Below, in pieces: positions 44,106 to 54,050 of a DNA stretch of 64,000 bases (within the stretch, counting starts at the first letter, position 1; every line of letters begins with the position of its first letter). Below the pieces are notes generated by a model. It was not told the DNA's origin, searched no databases, and saw nothing but the letters and a program-made list of their open reading frames with translations. This DNA is from Phaeosaccion multiseriatum (taxonomy: Eukaryota > Ochrophyta, other classes), in contig OZ218950.1 of assembly GCA_965112735.1 (NCBI GenBank), positions 4,650,001 through 4,714,000 of the forward strand, in the 5' to 3' direction. The position numbers and the translations under genes were made by a program.

Positions 44106-47100
44106 ATGGCTCTCGCTCGTACCGCGAAGGGCTTGCTTGGAGTCACTGCTGGCTGTACAGGAGTGGTGGGGTTAGTGTGCATTTTGGACGAGGAGAAGAG
44201 GGGCCTGACGGGAGGCGTGAAGCGAACAGCCGTGGCCGTCTACCAAGCTGGCGCGGCTGCATACGACTATAAAACCTCTCTGAGAGACTTCGAGAAGGGG
44301 ACCAAGGCGTACAATGAGAAGAAAGAAGAGGCGCACGGCAGGAGCGCACAGAGATTCCTCAAGGTGTGCGTCAACTATGGCGGACTGTACACGAAGTTCG
44401 GCCAGCACGTGTCCAGGTCTGTGTTCCTCCCTCCTCCTCCTGCTTCTCCTCCTCCTTCTTCTCATCCTTCTCCACCACCGCCATGACCTCCAGTATGAAC
44501 CACATTATGCCAAAGCAGTACACAGAGACGCTCAAAGTGCTCCAGGACGAGAACCCCAGTGTGAGCCTGGAAGAGGTCGAGAAGGCCGTGCAGAGAGAGC
44601 TGGGCGGATCCATTGATGAGTTCTTCCATGAGTTCGACCATGTTGCAATGGCGGCTGCCTCGCTGGCTCAGGTCCATCGCGCAGTGACCAAGGCGGGGAA
44701 GGAAGTTGCGGTCAAGGTAGGGAGGAATTGAAGGAGACGGCGTGGATCCGTAGACGGTGTGGATCCTGCCTCCTCGAGCTGCCGCTACTCCATTGTCCTA
44801 CTTTTCCCTCTCTCTCTCTTCTCCTTTTAGTTGTTGCCTCCCTTTCACACCCGCCTGCCTCACGGACAATCCTTCGCCTCTCTGACTAAACTTTCGCAGC
44901 TCCAGTATCCAGGCTTGGAGCAGCAAGTTCAGATTGACATGATGACGATGGAGCTCCTCGCCAAGGCATTGGGCATCATCTTCCCGGACTACGAGTACAC
45001 GTGGCTGTTTCCAGAATTTAAGGAGAGCATTGCACTGGAACTGGGTGAGTTTGTATGTGTGTGTGTGAAGGAGAGAATGCTTGTGTTGTGTGTTACTTCA
45101 CTGCTGCTCTACTTTCTCTGCAGTGTCCATTCCCATTGAGCCTCCCTCATGTTCTCTCTGGAGAGAGGAGCTAGTCCTTTTCTGTGTATTTATAGCATTT
45201 GTTTGCCTCGTTTCGCCGCCCGCTGCTGCTGCTGCTGCACCAAACGACGGGACATGCGGCGCGATGCCCATGTCACAGACTTCGTCCAAGAGGCTGCCAA
45301 CTCAGAGCGGGTGGCGTTGATGTTCAGGGACGACGAGGATGTGCACGTACCAGGCGTTGTATGGGAGCTGACCACACGCCGCCTGCTGACGATGGAATAC
45401 ATACATGGCATTAAGATTAGCCGGGTGGACGAGATCGCAAAGCAGGGAATGGATCCCAAGAAGGTGGGTGGAGTGGGGTGGGGGGATGAGTGAGAGAGAG
45501 AGGGAGAGAGAGAAAGAGAAAGAGAGAGACGGGGGGGTGGGGGGGTAGAAAGACAAGGGGAGAGGAGAGGGAGAGACATAGAGACGGGGGGAGGGAGAGA
45601 AAGAAATGGAGCGGTTGGCATGGTGCGAGGGGGTGTGGAGAAGAGATGAAAGGCTCCTCGAGGGACGTGCACATTCAGACTCACCATGCAGCAGCCGCCG
45701 CATGAACCTTCCCCAAGCTCAGTACCCTCCCCTTTCTTCCTTCTCTCTCTCTCCCTCTCTCTCTCTCTCCCTCTCTCTCTCTATGTCTTCCTCACTCGCT
45801 CTTTAACTATAGGTTGCCGGCTTGGTGAGCAAACTGTTCGGGTCCATGATCTTCTATCACGGAATGGTGCATTGCGACCCGCACCCAGGCAACCTCTTCG
45901 TTCGGCCGCACCCTTCAGAGGTAAGTAAAGTGACAAGTCCCGGGGGGGCTTTTTTGATTTCTCCAAATTCACCTTCCAGTAAGCTGCATCTTGACGCAAT
46001 TGGTGGGTGTGCAATTTCTCCAAGTGGCTTCAGAAGAGAGAGAGAGAGAGAGAGTGTGTGTGTGTGTGTGTGTGTGCGTGTCTCGCCCTTTCCCTCCCCC
46101 CTGTTGTTGTCCTTCGCTTCACATGTGTGTTGCTTGTGTGTTTTTTCTACCCCAAATCACACGCCCGTCCATTGTTTCAAACTATACACGTAAACAAAAC
46201 AGTCTGCAGACAAGCTGGAGAGTGCCAAGAACGTCCGCCCTCAAGTGGTGCTGTTAGACCACGGAATGTACCGTCGCCTGGACCCGGCTTTCCGACACAC
46301 GCACTGCAGACTGTGGAAGGCCTTTATTACTCACGACGACGCGTTGGGGCAGCAGAGCGCTGTGGATCTGGGGCAGGGGCCGGAGATGTACGACGCTCTC
46401 AGTCTCATCTTCACGTGGCGCCCCTCCAACAGTTCCGCTCGCATTGGCCAGCGCATTACCGAGGCGGAGCGGCTGAGGCTCAAGGAGAAGTACGAAACCA
46501 TCTTGTCCGCTGAGGTCAGTTTTGGGGGGTTTGTGGTTTGTCTGTATAAGTGGTGGTGGTGGTGGTGGTGGTGGTGGTGGTGGTATTTTGTTGTTGACAA
46601 CGGATTGTGTGGGCGACCGAGAGGAGGTGACGCTGCTTCGAGCAATGTATGCCCAATCCCCAATCGATGCTCCGTCATGACAAGGCTACTTGAATTCCCC
46701 TCTGAAACCATCAACAGCTCTTGACGCCTCGCTCATGTTTGCCTCCCCTTCCCTCCCCATCCCTCAGCGCGTCAACGCCTTCTTGGAGAGCTTGCCTCGG
46801 GACTTACTCTTCGTCATGAGGACGGGAGACATGGTGCGAGGACTCAACAAGGAGCTGGGCGGCACCACTCAGCAGCGCCTGTCCGCCTTTGGAGAGGCAG
46901 CCATCCACGGCCTCGCCCTCAAAAACCCCCCTGAGCTCCTCATGCAGCAGGAGGAGCAGGGGACGAAGGAAGAGCAAAAAGGGCAAGGGCAGGGGCAAGA
47001 AGGGCAAAGAGCAGCGGTTGATGGCACGCCTCCTCCTCCTTTGCTGTCAGCCACGGATTCTTTCACCAAAGAAGCTGCCTTTCGAGAGTATCTGGTGGCC

Positions 47101-47316
47101 AACGGAGTAGATGGACCCTCCTTACTGAGGCTCTCCAACCCGCAAGCAGGGGTGAATCGGTTAGTGAGCTCGGAGGTCACTCCAAGAGCTCAATCTCACC
47201 CGGACTGGTGGACGATGCTCCACTTCCGTGCGAGGATGAAGATCTTCGACTATATCTTGGCCGCGGTGTGGTGGTGGAGGGGAGATAAGCCCTTCACGAC
47301 ACGGAGTGTGGGGTGA
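44106..47316 (+). CDS. ABC1/ADCK-family atypical kinase (ADCK1-like)
   Basis: Seven exons, 44106-44416, 44494-44716, 44900-45044, 45279-45463, 45813-45920, 46203-46514 and 46768-47316, give 610 residues. The N-terminal hydrophobic stretch (KGLLGVTAGCTGVVGLVCIL) fits a mitochondrial leader or membrane anchor. The ABC1 core is complete: GGLYTKFGQHVS (the KxGQ motif), LAQVHRAV with KEVAVK (Ala-rich nucleotide loop and Lys), LELDFVQEAANSER, LLTMEYIHGIKI, MVHCDPHPGNLFV (catalytic loop) and VVLLDHGMYR (metal-binding DHG). DHGMYR and the C-terminal RxGDMVRGLNKELGG are typical of the ADCK1/Mcp2 branch, linked to mitochondrial lipid homeostasis and cristae. A Gln/Gly/Glu spacer near residue 470 is specific to this gene. 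A poly(A) signal AATAAA lies at about 47449, within the reverse-strand-free 3' region. Confidence 0.92.
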
Positions 47317-48088
47317 AAGCAGGGGGGTGGGGGGACTTACTGACTTATAGGCGTCGCGAAAGAAACTGAAAGTGTGTGGGGGGAGTTTGACTGTGAGCTT
47401 TTGCATACACTCTTGGGGGGCGCGAGCAACCAACATGTACAGACAACAATAAAGGAACATTAATCTCTTTCGTTTTAATTTTTTTTAAATTAAAAATGAC
47501 AGTTTTGTTTGTTTTCATAGGAGAAAAAGGGGCTTCCAGAGGCCCAAGCTGGAGCTCACCATCGGCCCCTGACATGGTTCTGAGGCGACCCTCGTTCCTG
47601 GTTCTGGTCGGCGCCAGCCGGCCTGCTTCCTGCTTCTGGCCGGTGCCAGCCGGCCAGGCAGGTTCCAGGTTCTGGGGGAAAGCCATGCAGTAAGGCAATG
47701 ATGAGGGCCAAGGCTGCTTCCTGCTTCTGGGCTGGCCTGTCTCAGAACCATGTCAGGGGCCGATCACCACGCACCACAGTAGAGGGGGGGCTCAGAGATC
47801 AGGCATACTCGCGCTTCCGTGAGCTCCATAGCTGCTCTCCCCCTCATTCTGCGGTGAGAGCGACGAGCTCGACCGAGTTGGGGAAGCTCCATTGTAGTTC
47901 TCCGTAAATACAATCGGGGTGCCGACCTGTCTGCCTTGCCAGGTCTGCTTTCTCGGGCCTGTCTTCCCTCTCTTTCCGTATTGACATGTGTAGTATCGCT
48001 ATGCTCTCTCTCTCTCTCTCTTACGTGGCGGAGCCTTCGTATAGCGGCGTTATGCTCTCTCTCTTGTTCTCTCTCTCTCCCTCTAAGG
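47317..48088. other. intergenic with inverted-repeat element
   Basis: 3' region of the ABC1 kinase gene (AATAAA at about 47449, AT-rich run to about 47500), then the inverted-repeat element at 47560-47764, then CT-rich DNA leading into the 3' end of the ALKBH7 gene. No ORF supported. Confidence 0.5.
47560..47764. mobile_element. 205-bp inverted-repeat element
   Basis: Left arm CATCGGCCCCTGACATGGTT(CTGAG) at 47560-47584 is matched by its reverse complement at 47741-47764, about 24 of 24 bases. Inside are repeated GGTTCTGG, CTGCTTCCTGCTTCTGG and GCCAGCCGGCC blocks. There is no coding capacity, and the outer flanks do not show a convincing target duplication. It resembles a miniature inverted-repeat element; the mobility claim is inference. 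Confidence 0.6.
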
Positions 48089-48877
48089 TTACGGAGCCTT
48101 GGCGTCTCTGAAGATGAGCGAGATGCGTCTCTGCCGCTCGTAGCAGGCCCCCGTATGCCACTTCACCAGCGACTCGCCCCGACTGGGCAAGATCTCGTGT
48201 GTGAGCTTGTACCGTGCTGCTCCTTGCAGCATGTATACAGAGCGTGGGGGCAGTAGCATCTGGGCAACCACGCAAGCTTGCGCATCACTGGGTTTGTTTT
48301 CCTCACCCCCCTCCTCGCTCTCTGGGCAGAGTTGCATCACGCTTGTGGACAGCAGACTCAGTCCACATACGACATCCCCGGAGAACTTGGTGCTATCGAC
48401 ATGTGGCTTGATGAATCCGTCCTTGGCCAAGTCAATAACGTGGGTGGTGGGCATCCAGGGTGCCCTCAAAGGGTGCCTCGCGCAGGATGCCAGTCTATCG
48501 CGTAGGATGGCCAGGGTCGACCTGTTCTGCTCTGACCACCCCCCATCATTCGGCCGCTCGATTTCTCGATAATCTATGATCACACTGTCCCAGTGGTCGG
48601 CTATGTACCGCCTCCTCTTGAGCCAGCCTTCTAACTCCTCCACCAGGGCGTCGTGAGCCTCGTGTGAGATGGCGTTGGGAATGACCTGGACGTCGTCCAA
48701 CTCGTCCAGCCATTTCAGAGCCCTCTCCTTCCCCTCAGGCAAGTGCACAAGCTCCTGGTCTTCCTCCTCTCCGGCTGCTGCTGCGGAAGTTGATGGCCGC
48801 GATCGGAGACGGGAGGGGAACACGGGCGCAGTCCTTCCATGGCGTCGCACCACAGCTGCGCTAAGCGCACGTCTCAT
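48089..48877 (-). CDS. ALKBH7: ALKBH7-type 2-oxoglutarate/Fe(II) dioxygenase, mitochondrial
   Basis: Single-exon 262-residue protein. I start at the ATG at 48877 because MRRALSAAVVRRHGR then forms a typical mitochondrial presequence. Visible family features: an N-terminal LPEGKERALKWLDEL region, EGWLKRRRYIADHWDSVI (substrate lid), VIDLAKDGFIKPHVDSTKFS with the HxD iron ligands, GLSLLSTSVMQL, LPPRSVYMLQGAARYKLTHEIL with the distal His, and RRISLIFRD supplying the 2-oxoglutarate-binding Arg. ALKBH7 in animals acts in programmed necrosis and mitochondrial metabolism or RNA demethylation; its substrate here is unknown. The gene is head-to-head with WDR18. Confidence 0.92.
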   Translation of the reverse strand: MRRALSAAVVRRHGRTAPVFPSRLRSRPSTSAAAAGEEEDQELVHLPEGKERALKWLDELDDVQVIPNAISHEAHDALVEELEGWLKRRRYIADHWDSVIIDYREIERPNDGGWSEQNRSTLAILRDRLASCARHPLRAPWMPTTHVIDLAKDGFIKPHVDSTKFSGDVVCGLSLLSTSVMQLCPESEEGGEENKPSDAQACVVAQMLLPPRSVYMLQGAARYKLTHEILPSRGESLVKWHTGACYERQRRISLIFRDAKAP

Positions 48878-48987
48878 ACTCGGAGTTTGTTTACAAAAAC
48901 AATACTGTAGCTCTCGCCAATCGCATACAACCAACTGTTGTACAAGGATTGGATTGGTGTGGCTCGTCCAGCAAACAGAGAGCGGCG
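48878..48987. promoter_or_regulatory. 110-bp bidirectional promoter, ALKBH7 / WDR18
   Basis: Opposed ATGs 110 bases apart. The segment contains a CAATAC near 48900 and CCAATCG near 48915 that could serve as CCAAT-type elements; this is a weak inference. Confidence 0.5.
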
Positions 48988-50142
48988 ATGTTAAAGGAAG
49001 TGGTGCTAGCCACCTCGTCCGTAGACAACACTGCTTACATCGTGGACCCCCGAAGCGGCGCTCAACTAAGCACTCTCAAGGGCAACCTGTCCGGCACCCA
49101 CGGTACCGCCTTGGTTGGGCCAGACTATGTGGTGAGTGCCCAGACCAAGGGCACTTCCCTGCAGTTCTGGGCGTGGGGAGGGGAAAGCGCCAAGCTCAAG
49201 TGCCATGGCCCTGAGAAGGTCGGCCCGGTGGTGGTGACAGCCGACGGAGGGTTCTGCGCCGCTGGAGGGGTGTCGGGCCGGCTCTACGTGTGGGAAGTGG
49301 GGACGGGACAGTTTGTGCGGGCTTGGGACGCGCATTACAAGGCCGTGAGCGCCCTTGCTTTCAGCCCGGATGGGGGCTTCTTGTTTTCAGGAGGGGAAGA
49401 TGCCATGGTATCCGCTTGGAACATGCTGGAAGTGGTGGCCGAACAAGGCCTCGGCTCGGCAGGAGGGATGACGGGACGCGGGGGTGATGGAGCCGCAGAC
49501 GCATTGGATTCCCGCTGGACGAGCTCGGACCATACGCTGCCGGTGTCAGCGCTGCATGTCAGTCGCACCGGCACTCGGCTGTTTAGTGTGTCCTTGGACC
49601 GTACGGCACGCATCTGGGACAGCTGCAGCGGACAAATGCTGGCCGCGGTGGGGGCAGGTGTGTTCCTTCGGTCGGTCACCGTGACCCCAGATGAGACCTT
49701 TCTGTTTTTGGGCGGTGGCGACGGACTCATTCTCAGGCTGGACATTGACGCGAATGCACGTGCCGCCGCGACTTCGGAAGTGGAGGGCAGCGCAGCAGGT
49801 TGGAGCGGGGGGGGCGGAGGCAACAGTAGAGTTACCAAGTCCTCTTTGCAGCAGATGGTGGGGCATACCAACGTCGTAACGTCGCTGGCTGTTGCCGCAG
49901 AAGGGCAGCTCATTGTGTCTGGCTCGGCGGATTGCTCCATCCGGGTGTGGCATAGCGTGTCCCGCCAGTGCGTCCGCAAGATCGACGTGGTCAAGGGCGC
50001 CGTGTCACAGGTCATGGTGCTCAACGTATCCACTGCCAAGCTTTACAGCCACCAGAAGGTCAGTCGAGGGCCGTCCTCTTCTCCTCTTGTCTCTCCTGTG
50101 GGAGTACTGACACCAGTGTTTCGTCGAAACGGGGATTGACCT

Positions 50143-50198
<56 letters not shown>

Positions 50199-50604
50199 CG
50201 TTTCTCCCCCCTTTCTCGCCCTCTCCTACCCGGTGCAGATGACCAAGGCGGCGGAGCAGGCTGTCCTTCCCTTGGCGCCCTTCAAGAAGTTCGTTCGCCA
50301 AGCCGGGACCCCCAAGGATACTTCCGTGGTGCTGTACCCCTCTCAGGCCCCAGACTCGCGCAGCGGCTGGCAGAAGCTCAAGAAACGCCGCCGTACACAC
50401 GACACGGTCCAAGAGCTCGGGCAGCAGCAGCAGCAGCAGCAGGAGGAGGAGGGGAGAGGGGGGGGTATCACTGACTTCATCACCGAAGAGGAGGTTGCTT
50501 CATTGCTCGATGAGGTGACGAGACTCACCGGGGAGAACGCTCGCTGGCAAAAGCTCAACAATACGCTCTGCAAGAAATTGAAAGACGGAGGAGGGGCGTC
50601 GTGA
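48988..50604 (+). CDS. WDR18: WD-repeat protein WDR18/Ipi3, ribosome biogenesis
   Basis: Two exons, 48988-50058 and 50239-50604, give 478 residues. The ATG at 48988 begins MLKEVVLATSSVDNTAYIVD, matching the family start. WD blades include GVSGRLYVWEVGTGQFVRAW, VSALAFSPDGGFLFSGGEDAMVSAW, TRLFSVSLDRTARIWD and IVSGSADCSIRVWH. The C-terminal helix EEVASLLDEVTRLTGENARWQKLNN is a coiled coil as expected for WDR18, where it contacts TEX10/Ipi1. The protein belongs to the Rix1 complex that processes pre-60S ribosomes in the nucleolus. A Lys/Arg-rich patch and poly-Gln run precede the coil. The intron holds a (GT)n run at about 50157-50192. Confidence 0.92.
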
Positions 50605-51362
50605 GTGTGTCGTCAAGTCATTGCAGTCGTCTCTCTCCTCTTCCTGTGGGGCTGACTCTGAGCACGAAGGGGTCGAAGGTTCAGCCGAAGGCGGTGTGAT
50701 GAGTGATGATTTCTGCCATCTGAGGCGGGCTTAGAACCATCACGGACCATTCAGACTGAACTGCGAGAGGAAAAGGGCCCACCTGCGCTGCCCCTGACAA
50801 TGGAGGGGGGGTTCGCGGGAAGCAGCCCCCTCTTTCGGGCAAGAGCAGGAACTGGTCGGGGGACGGGGAGACGGAAGTTTTCGTTCGTCGTTCGCAGTGG
50901 CAAGTGGCATTCCCTACGCAAGGTAAGGCGTCTCCCTTCTATTTTGGAATGGGATGGTGCTCAGGCCTTGAGAAGCAGCTGCAGCAGCAGCAGCAGCAGC
51001 AGCAGCAAGAGCAGCGCAGTATGGTAGGGGCGTTTCTCTGCACAAGCTCGCTCTCATTCGTCCAAGGGCGATCGATGCGGCCTCAGATGGCCCCCCAGAG
51101 GGGCATCGACTTGGTGCGCAGGAGGGAGGGCACACCAGCGCTGACCAAGAGTGGGCCCCACTAGAGCGGAGGGGAGAGAGTTTTGACGAAGCTGACTCGC
51201 TGCGTGTCAGAGCCGCAACATTCTAGGGATGTGTGGGCATCCCCCCTCCCTCCCTCCCTCCCTCCCACCCACCCACCCCTGGCAGGGGCGCAGAGGAGCT
51301 TAATACAACATTATAAAGGACTGATAGCACCACGTTCTTTGTCAAGTACACTCGATTTTGTA
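50605..51362. other. convergent intergenic region with a doubtful small gene
   Basis: An ATG at 50800 opens a basic 41-codon frame (contains RKFSFVVRSGKWHSLRK) ending at a good GTAAGG donor at 50923; an acceptor at 50964 leads into a CAG repeat (about 50979-51006). The joined frame stops quickly, while the longer poly-Gln frame to 51164 is out of phase, so I do not call a CDS. The remainder is 3' sequence of two convergent genes. Confidence 0.35.
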
Positions 51363-52319
51363 TCATACATAGAACTCGGAATCGATGTTTGTCTGTGCAC
51401 TTCCAGTGTCCTCTGAGTCACCCCCATCATCTTCCATGTACAGCATCGCCGCCTCCCAGAGTTTCGCCGATGCCTCCAGTAATAAGATTATCTCCGGAGG
51501 GCGATCAGGGAAGGCCACCTTGGCAGGACCCTCTCCTTCCTCCGGGCTCCTGAGAATGTCTGCCCCTCCCATGAGTCCTATCCGATACGCCATGTTGACG
51601 GACTCCGACAGCTGCTGAAGATCGTTCACCTTCATCACAAGGCTGGCCCCGGAGGCGAACGCTACCTGCGTTGACATTTCAAGCCCCGCGTTCAATCCTG
51701 TCCACTGGGACGGCTTGATGTCGTCAATCATGAGTTTGGAAGGGGCGGTGCGGCTACCCGCCGCAAACGTTTTGCCCAGCTGTGCAATGTTGAAGGGGTC
51801 CGGACTCTCCACGTCCGGTGTAACCACGACACCGTAATCGCCCCCCTCTTTGTTCCAAGCCTGTGCCGCCGTCGCCGTGGGAAGCACCTTGATCACCCTG
51901 CTGCTATCCTCGTTCATCATGAAGAAGCTCAGAGCGGCAGCTCCTGTTCCTGCATCCCCGGCGTCACTCTTTTCTGCGAAGCTCTGTGCCTCCTCTCCCC
52001 TCCCAGCGGGGAAAAGAAGCCCGCTGACCGGGTTATTCATCTTCGGCTCAACGGCATCAGGGGCGTCAGGGTCATCTCCCTTTTCCGCCTCCAGCTTCCT
52101 TGCCCTCATGTCCACGTATAGCCTTTGCATCTCTTCGTGCGCAGGAAGAATGCAGTAACGAAGATCGAGCCAGCACTTAACGCTGAGAGCCTGCGAGGGG
52201 GCCTTTCCGGCAACTGCTGGCGCCCCGGCCGTGAGGATGAGGCCCTGAACTCCCCACGTTGAGCAGCAGCACAAGAGGAGAGCAGCGACCACGAAGAGCT
52301 GTGGCATAGAAGTCACCAT
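51363..52319 (-). CDS. secreted or organelle-targeted protein of unknown function
   Basis: Intronless 318-residue frame from the ATG at 52319. A hydrophobic leader MPQLFVVAALLLCCCSTWG is followed by VQGLILTAG, a plausible signal-peptide cleavage region. The mature part has KCWLDLRYCILPAHEEMQRLYVD, an acidic linker, SFFMMNEDSSRVIKVLPT, and VAFASGASLVMKVNDLQQL. The repeated themes (strand-rich, few cysteines) do not match a family I know. The C-terminus is acidic. It could be a thylakoid-lumen or vacuolar protein; the leader alone cannot decide. The gene is followed convergently by WDR18 and preceded by the AP endonuclease stop only 180 bases upstream. Confidence 0.65.
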   Translation of the reverse strand: MVTSMPQLFVVAALLLCCCSTWGVQGLILTAGAPAVAGKAPSQALSVKCWLDLRYCILPAHEEMQRLYVDMRARKLEAEKGDDPDAPDAVEPKMNNPVSGLLFPAGRGEEAQSFAEKSDAGDAGTGAAALSFFMMNEDSSRVIKVLPTATAAQAWNKEGGDYGVVVTPDVESPDPFNIAQLGKTFAAGSRTAPSKLMIDDIKPSQWTGLNAGLEMSTQVAFASGASLVMKVNDLQQLSESVNMAYRIGLMGGADILRSPEEGEGPAKVAFPDRPPEIILLLEASAKLWEAAMLYMEDDGGDSEDTGSAQTNIDSEFYV

Positions 52320-52499
52320 CTTGGGAAGCGCACCCTATGTTGGGGCTCTCAGCTCCGTTGAGCGTGAAGGAGAGAAGGAGGAAGGTGTGTTTCTATGGTC
52401 TATGGTGGTCTAAAAGTAACGAGGAGGAGGATGCATTTCGCGTGTTCAGCAAAATATCACAGATGGGCTTGGGCATTGCTTTTTTCTTTTTTTTCTTCT

Positions 52500-52927
52500 T
52501 CATTTAGGTACTGTACCGATGGCAATGTCGATGCCCACCGGGCAGTGGTCGCTGACCCCCACAGTGTCTGTATCAAGAACGAAACTGTCCAACACTCGCA
52601 CAGTGTGGGTCCCACTTCCATCCTCTCCCTCGCTTCCTGTGGCCTTCTCCTTGTCTGCTTCTTGTGCCGTGGCAGCCAGCCAGTAGTCGATTCTCATCCC
52701 TTCGGCGCCGGGTGGGAGGTGGGGGGTGGAGGGGGGTAGGCCGACAGTTCGTGTGTAGCACACAGGATAGAGAGAAAGGAGGGACATGCAATGAGCTCTC
52801 ATTGTGTACGCGTGTGTGCGTGTGCATGTGCGTGTGTGTTCGGGTGTTTATGTGTGTGTGTGCATGTGCGTGTGTGCGTGAGTCTTGCGCAGCAGGCCCT
52901 CCATTGTAGTCGTCTGCCACATACGAA

Positions 52928-52974
<47 letters not shown>

Positions 52975-54009
52975 GCATCCGCACGGCTTGCTTCCTTTTG
53001 TGAGCCGCCCCCAAGGCCCCACGCCCCACCACCCCAACCCACCGCCCTCCTCCTCCTCCTCCTCCTCCTCCTCCTCCTCCTCCTCCTCCTCCTCCTCCTT
53101 TTCCTCCTCCTCCTCCTCCTCCTCCTCCTCCTCCTCCTCCTCCTCCTCCTCCTCCTCCTCCTCCTCCTCCTCCTCCTCCTCCTCCTTCCTCTCCCTCCGC
53201 ATTGTCCTCCCTCCCCCCCCCTCACTCACCTCGATTGAAGGGCCTGTTCCTCGCTCTGACGGACCAGTAGCTATACACGCCCTCGGCCGAGGGGTGCACT
53301 TGCCGAAAGGTGTCCACGAAGCGCCCCTCCCGGAGAATGTTCTCTACGAAAGAAGAACGTTCTTGGGGTGTAGTGCAGGCCTGGGTCAGTGTGCGCTTCT
53401 CGTGAGGGTTGAAAAAGTCCACATCGTGGTGTGCTGCGTTGAGGTCACCTGGGTGGAGTGATGGATGGACGGATGGATGGAGGGGGGCAGGGACGGAGGG
53501 AGCGAGGGGAGAGAGCGAGAGAGAGGGAGGGAGTGTGTGTGTGAGAGAGAGAGGAAGAGCATTGCAAGCGAAGGACAAGGCGTGCGTGCGTGCGTGCGTG
53601 CGTGCGTACGTGCGCGTGCGGAGGCAATGGCTGTGTATTCGCTCTGGGAGCATGGGGCGGAGGGTTAGGCAGGGGTTAAGGATGTTACCCATGGTGTCGG
53701 ACAAGAGGGTGGCTTTTAACGAAGTAGAGACCGCGTGAGCTGAGCTGTTGGGAGAGACGGAGAGACAGAGAAAAGAGGCGAACGATGACACTACGTTCGG
53801 ATTATTGAAGGTAATGCAGGAGACGAAGCAAGTTTCGCACGAACGCACGCACGCACCGCATACAAGCACCGGCGTGAATCCGTTTCGGTCCGAGAGGTCC
53901 TGGATGTACTTGCCAAACGCCACGTCCCATGTCTGGGTCCGAAAGTCGAGTCTCTTTAGTCCGTCTCCTGCAGGGTGGGGAGGGGGGGCAGAGAGGGAGA
54001 GAGAGAGGG

Positions 54010-54050
<41 letters not shown>

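Noticed and set aside
50800-51164. Small basic gene with poly-Gln second exon
   Set aside because: The good donor and acceptor do not join the longer frame in phase; the joined product ends within the CAG repeat.
52573-53238. Frames with poly-Glu or poly-Leu
   Set aside because: They arise from GGA/CTC and GA repeats in an AP-endonuclease intron.
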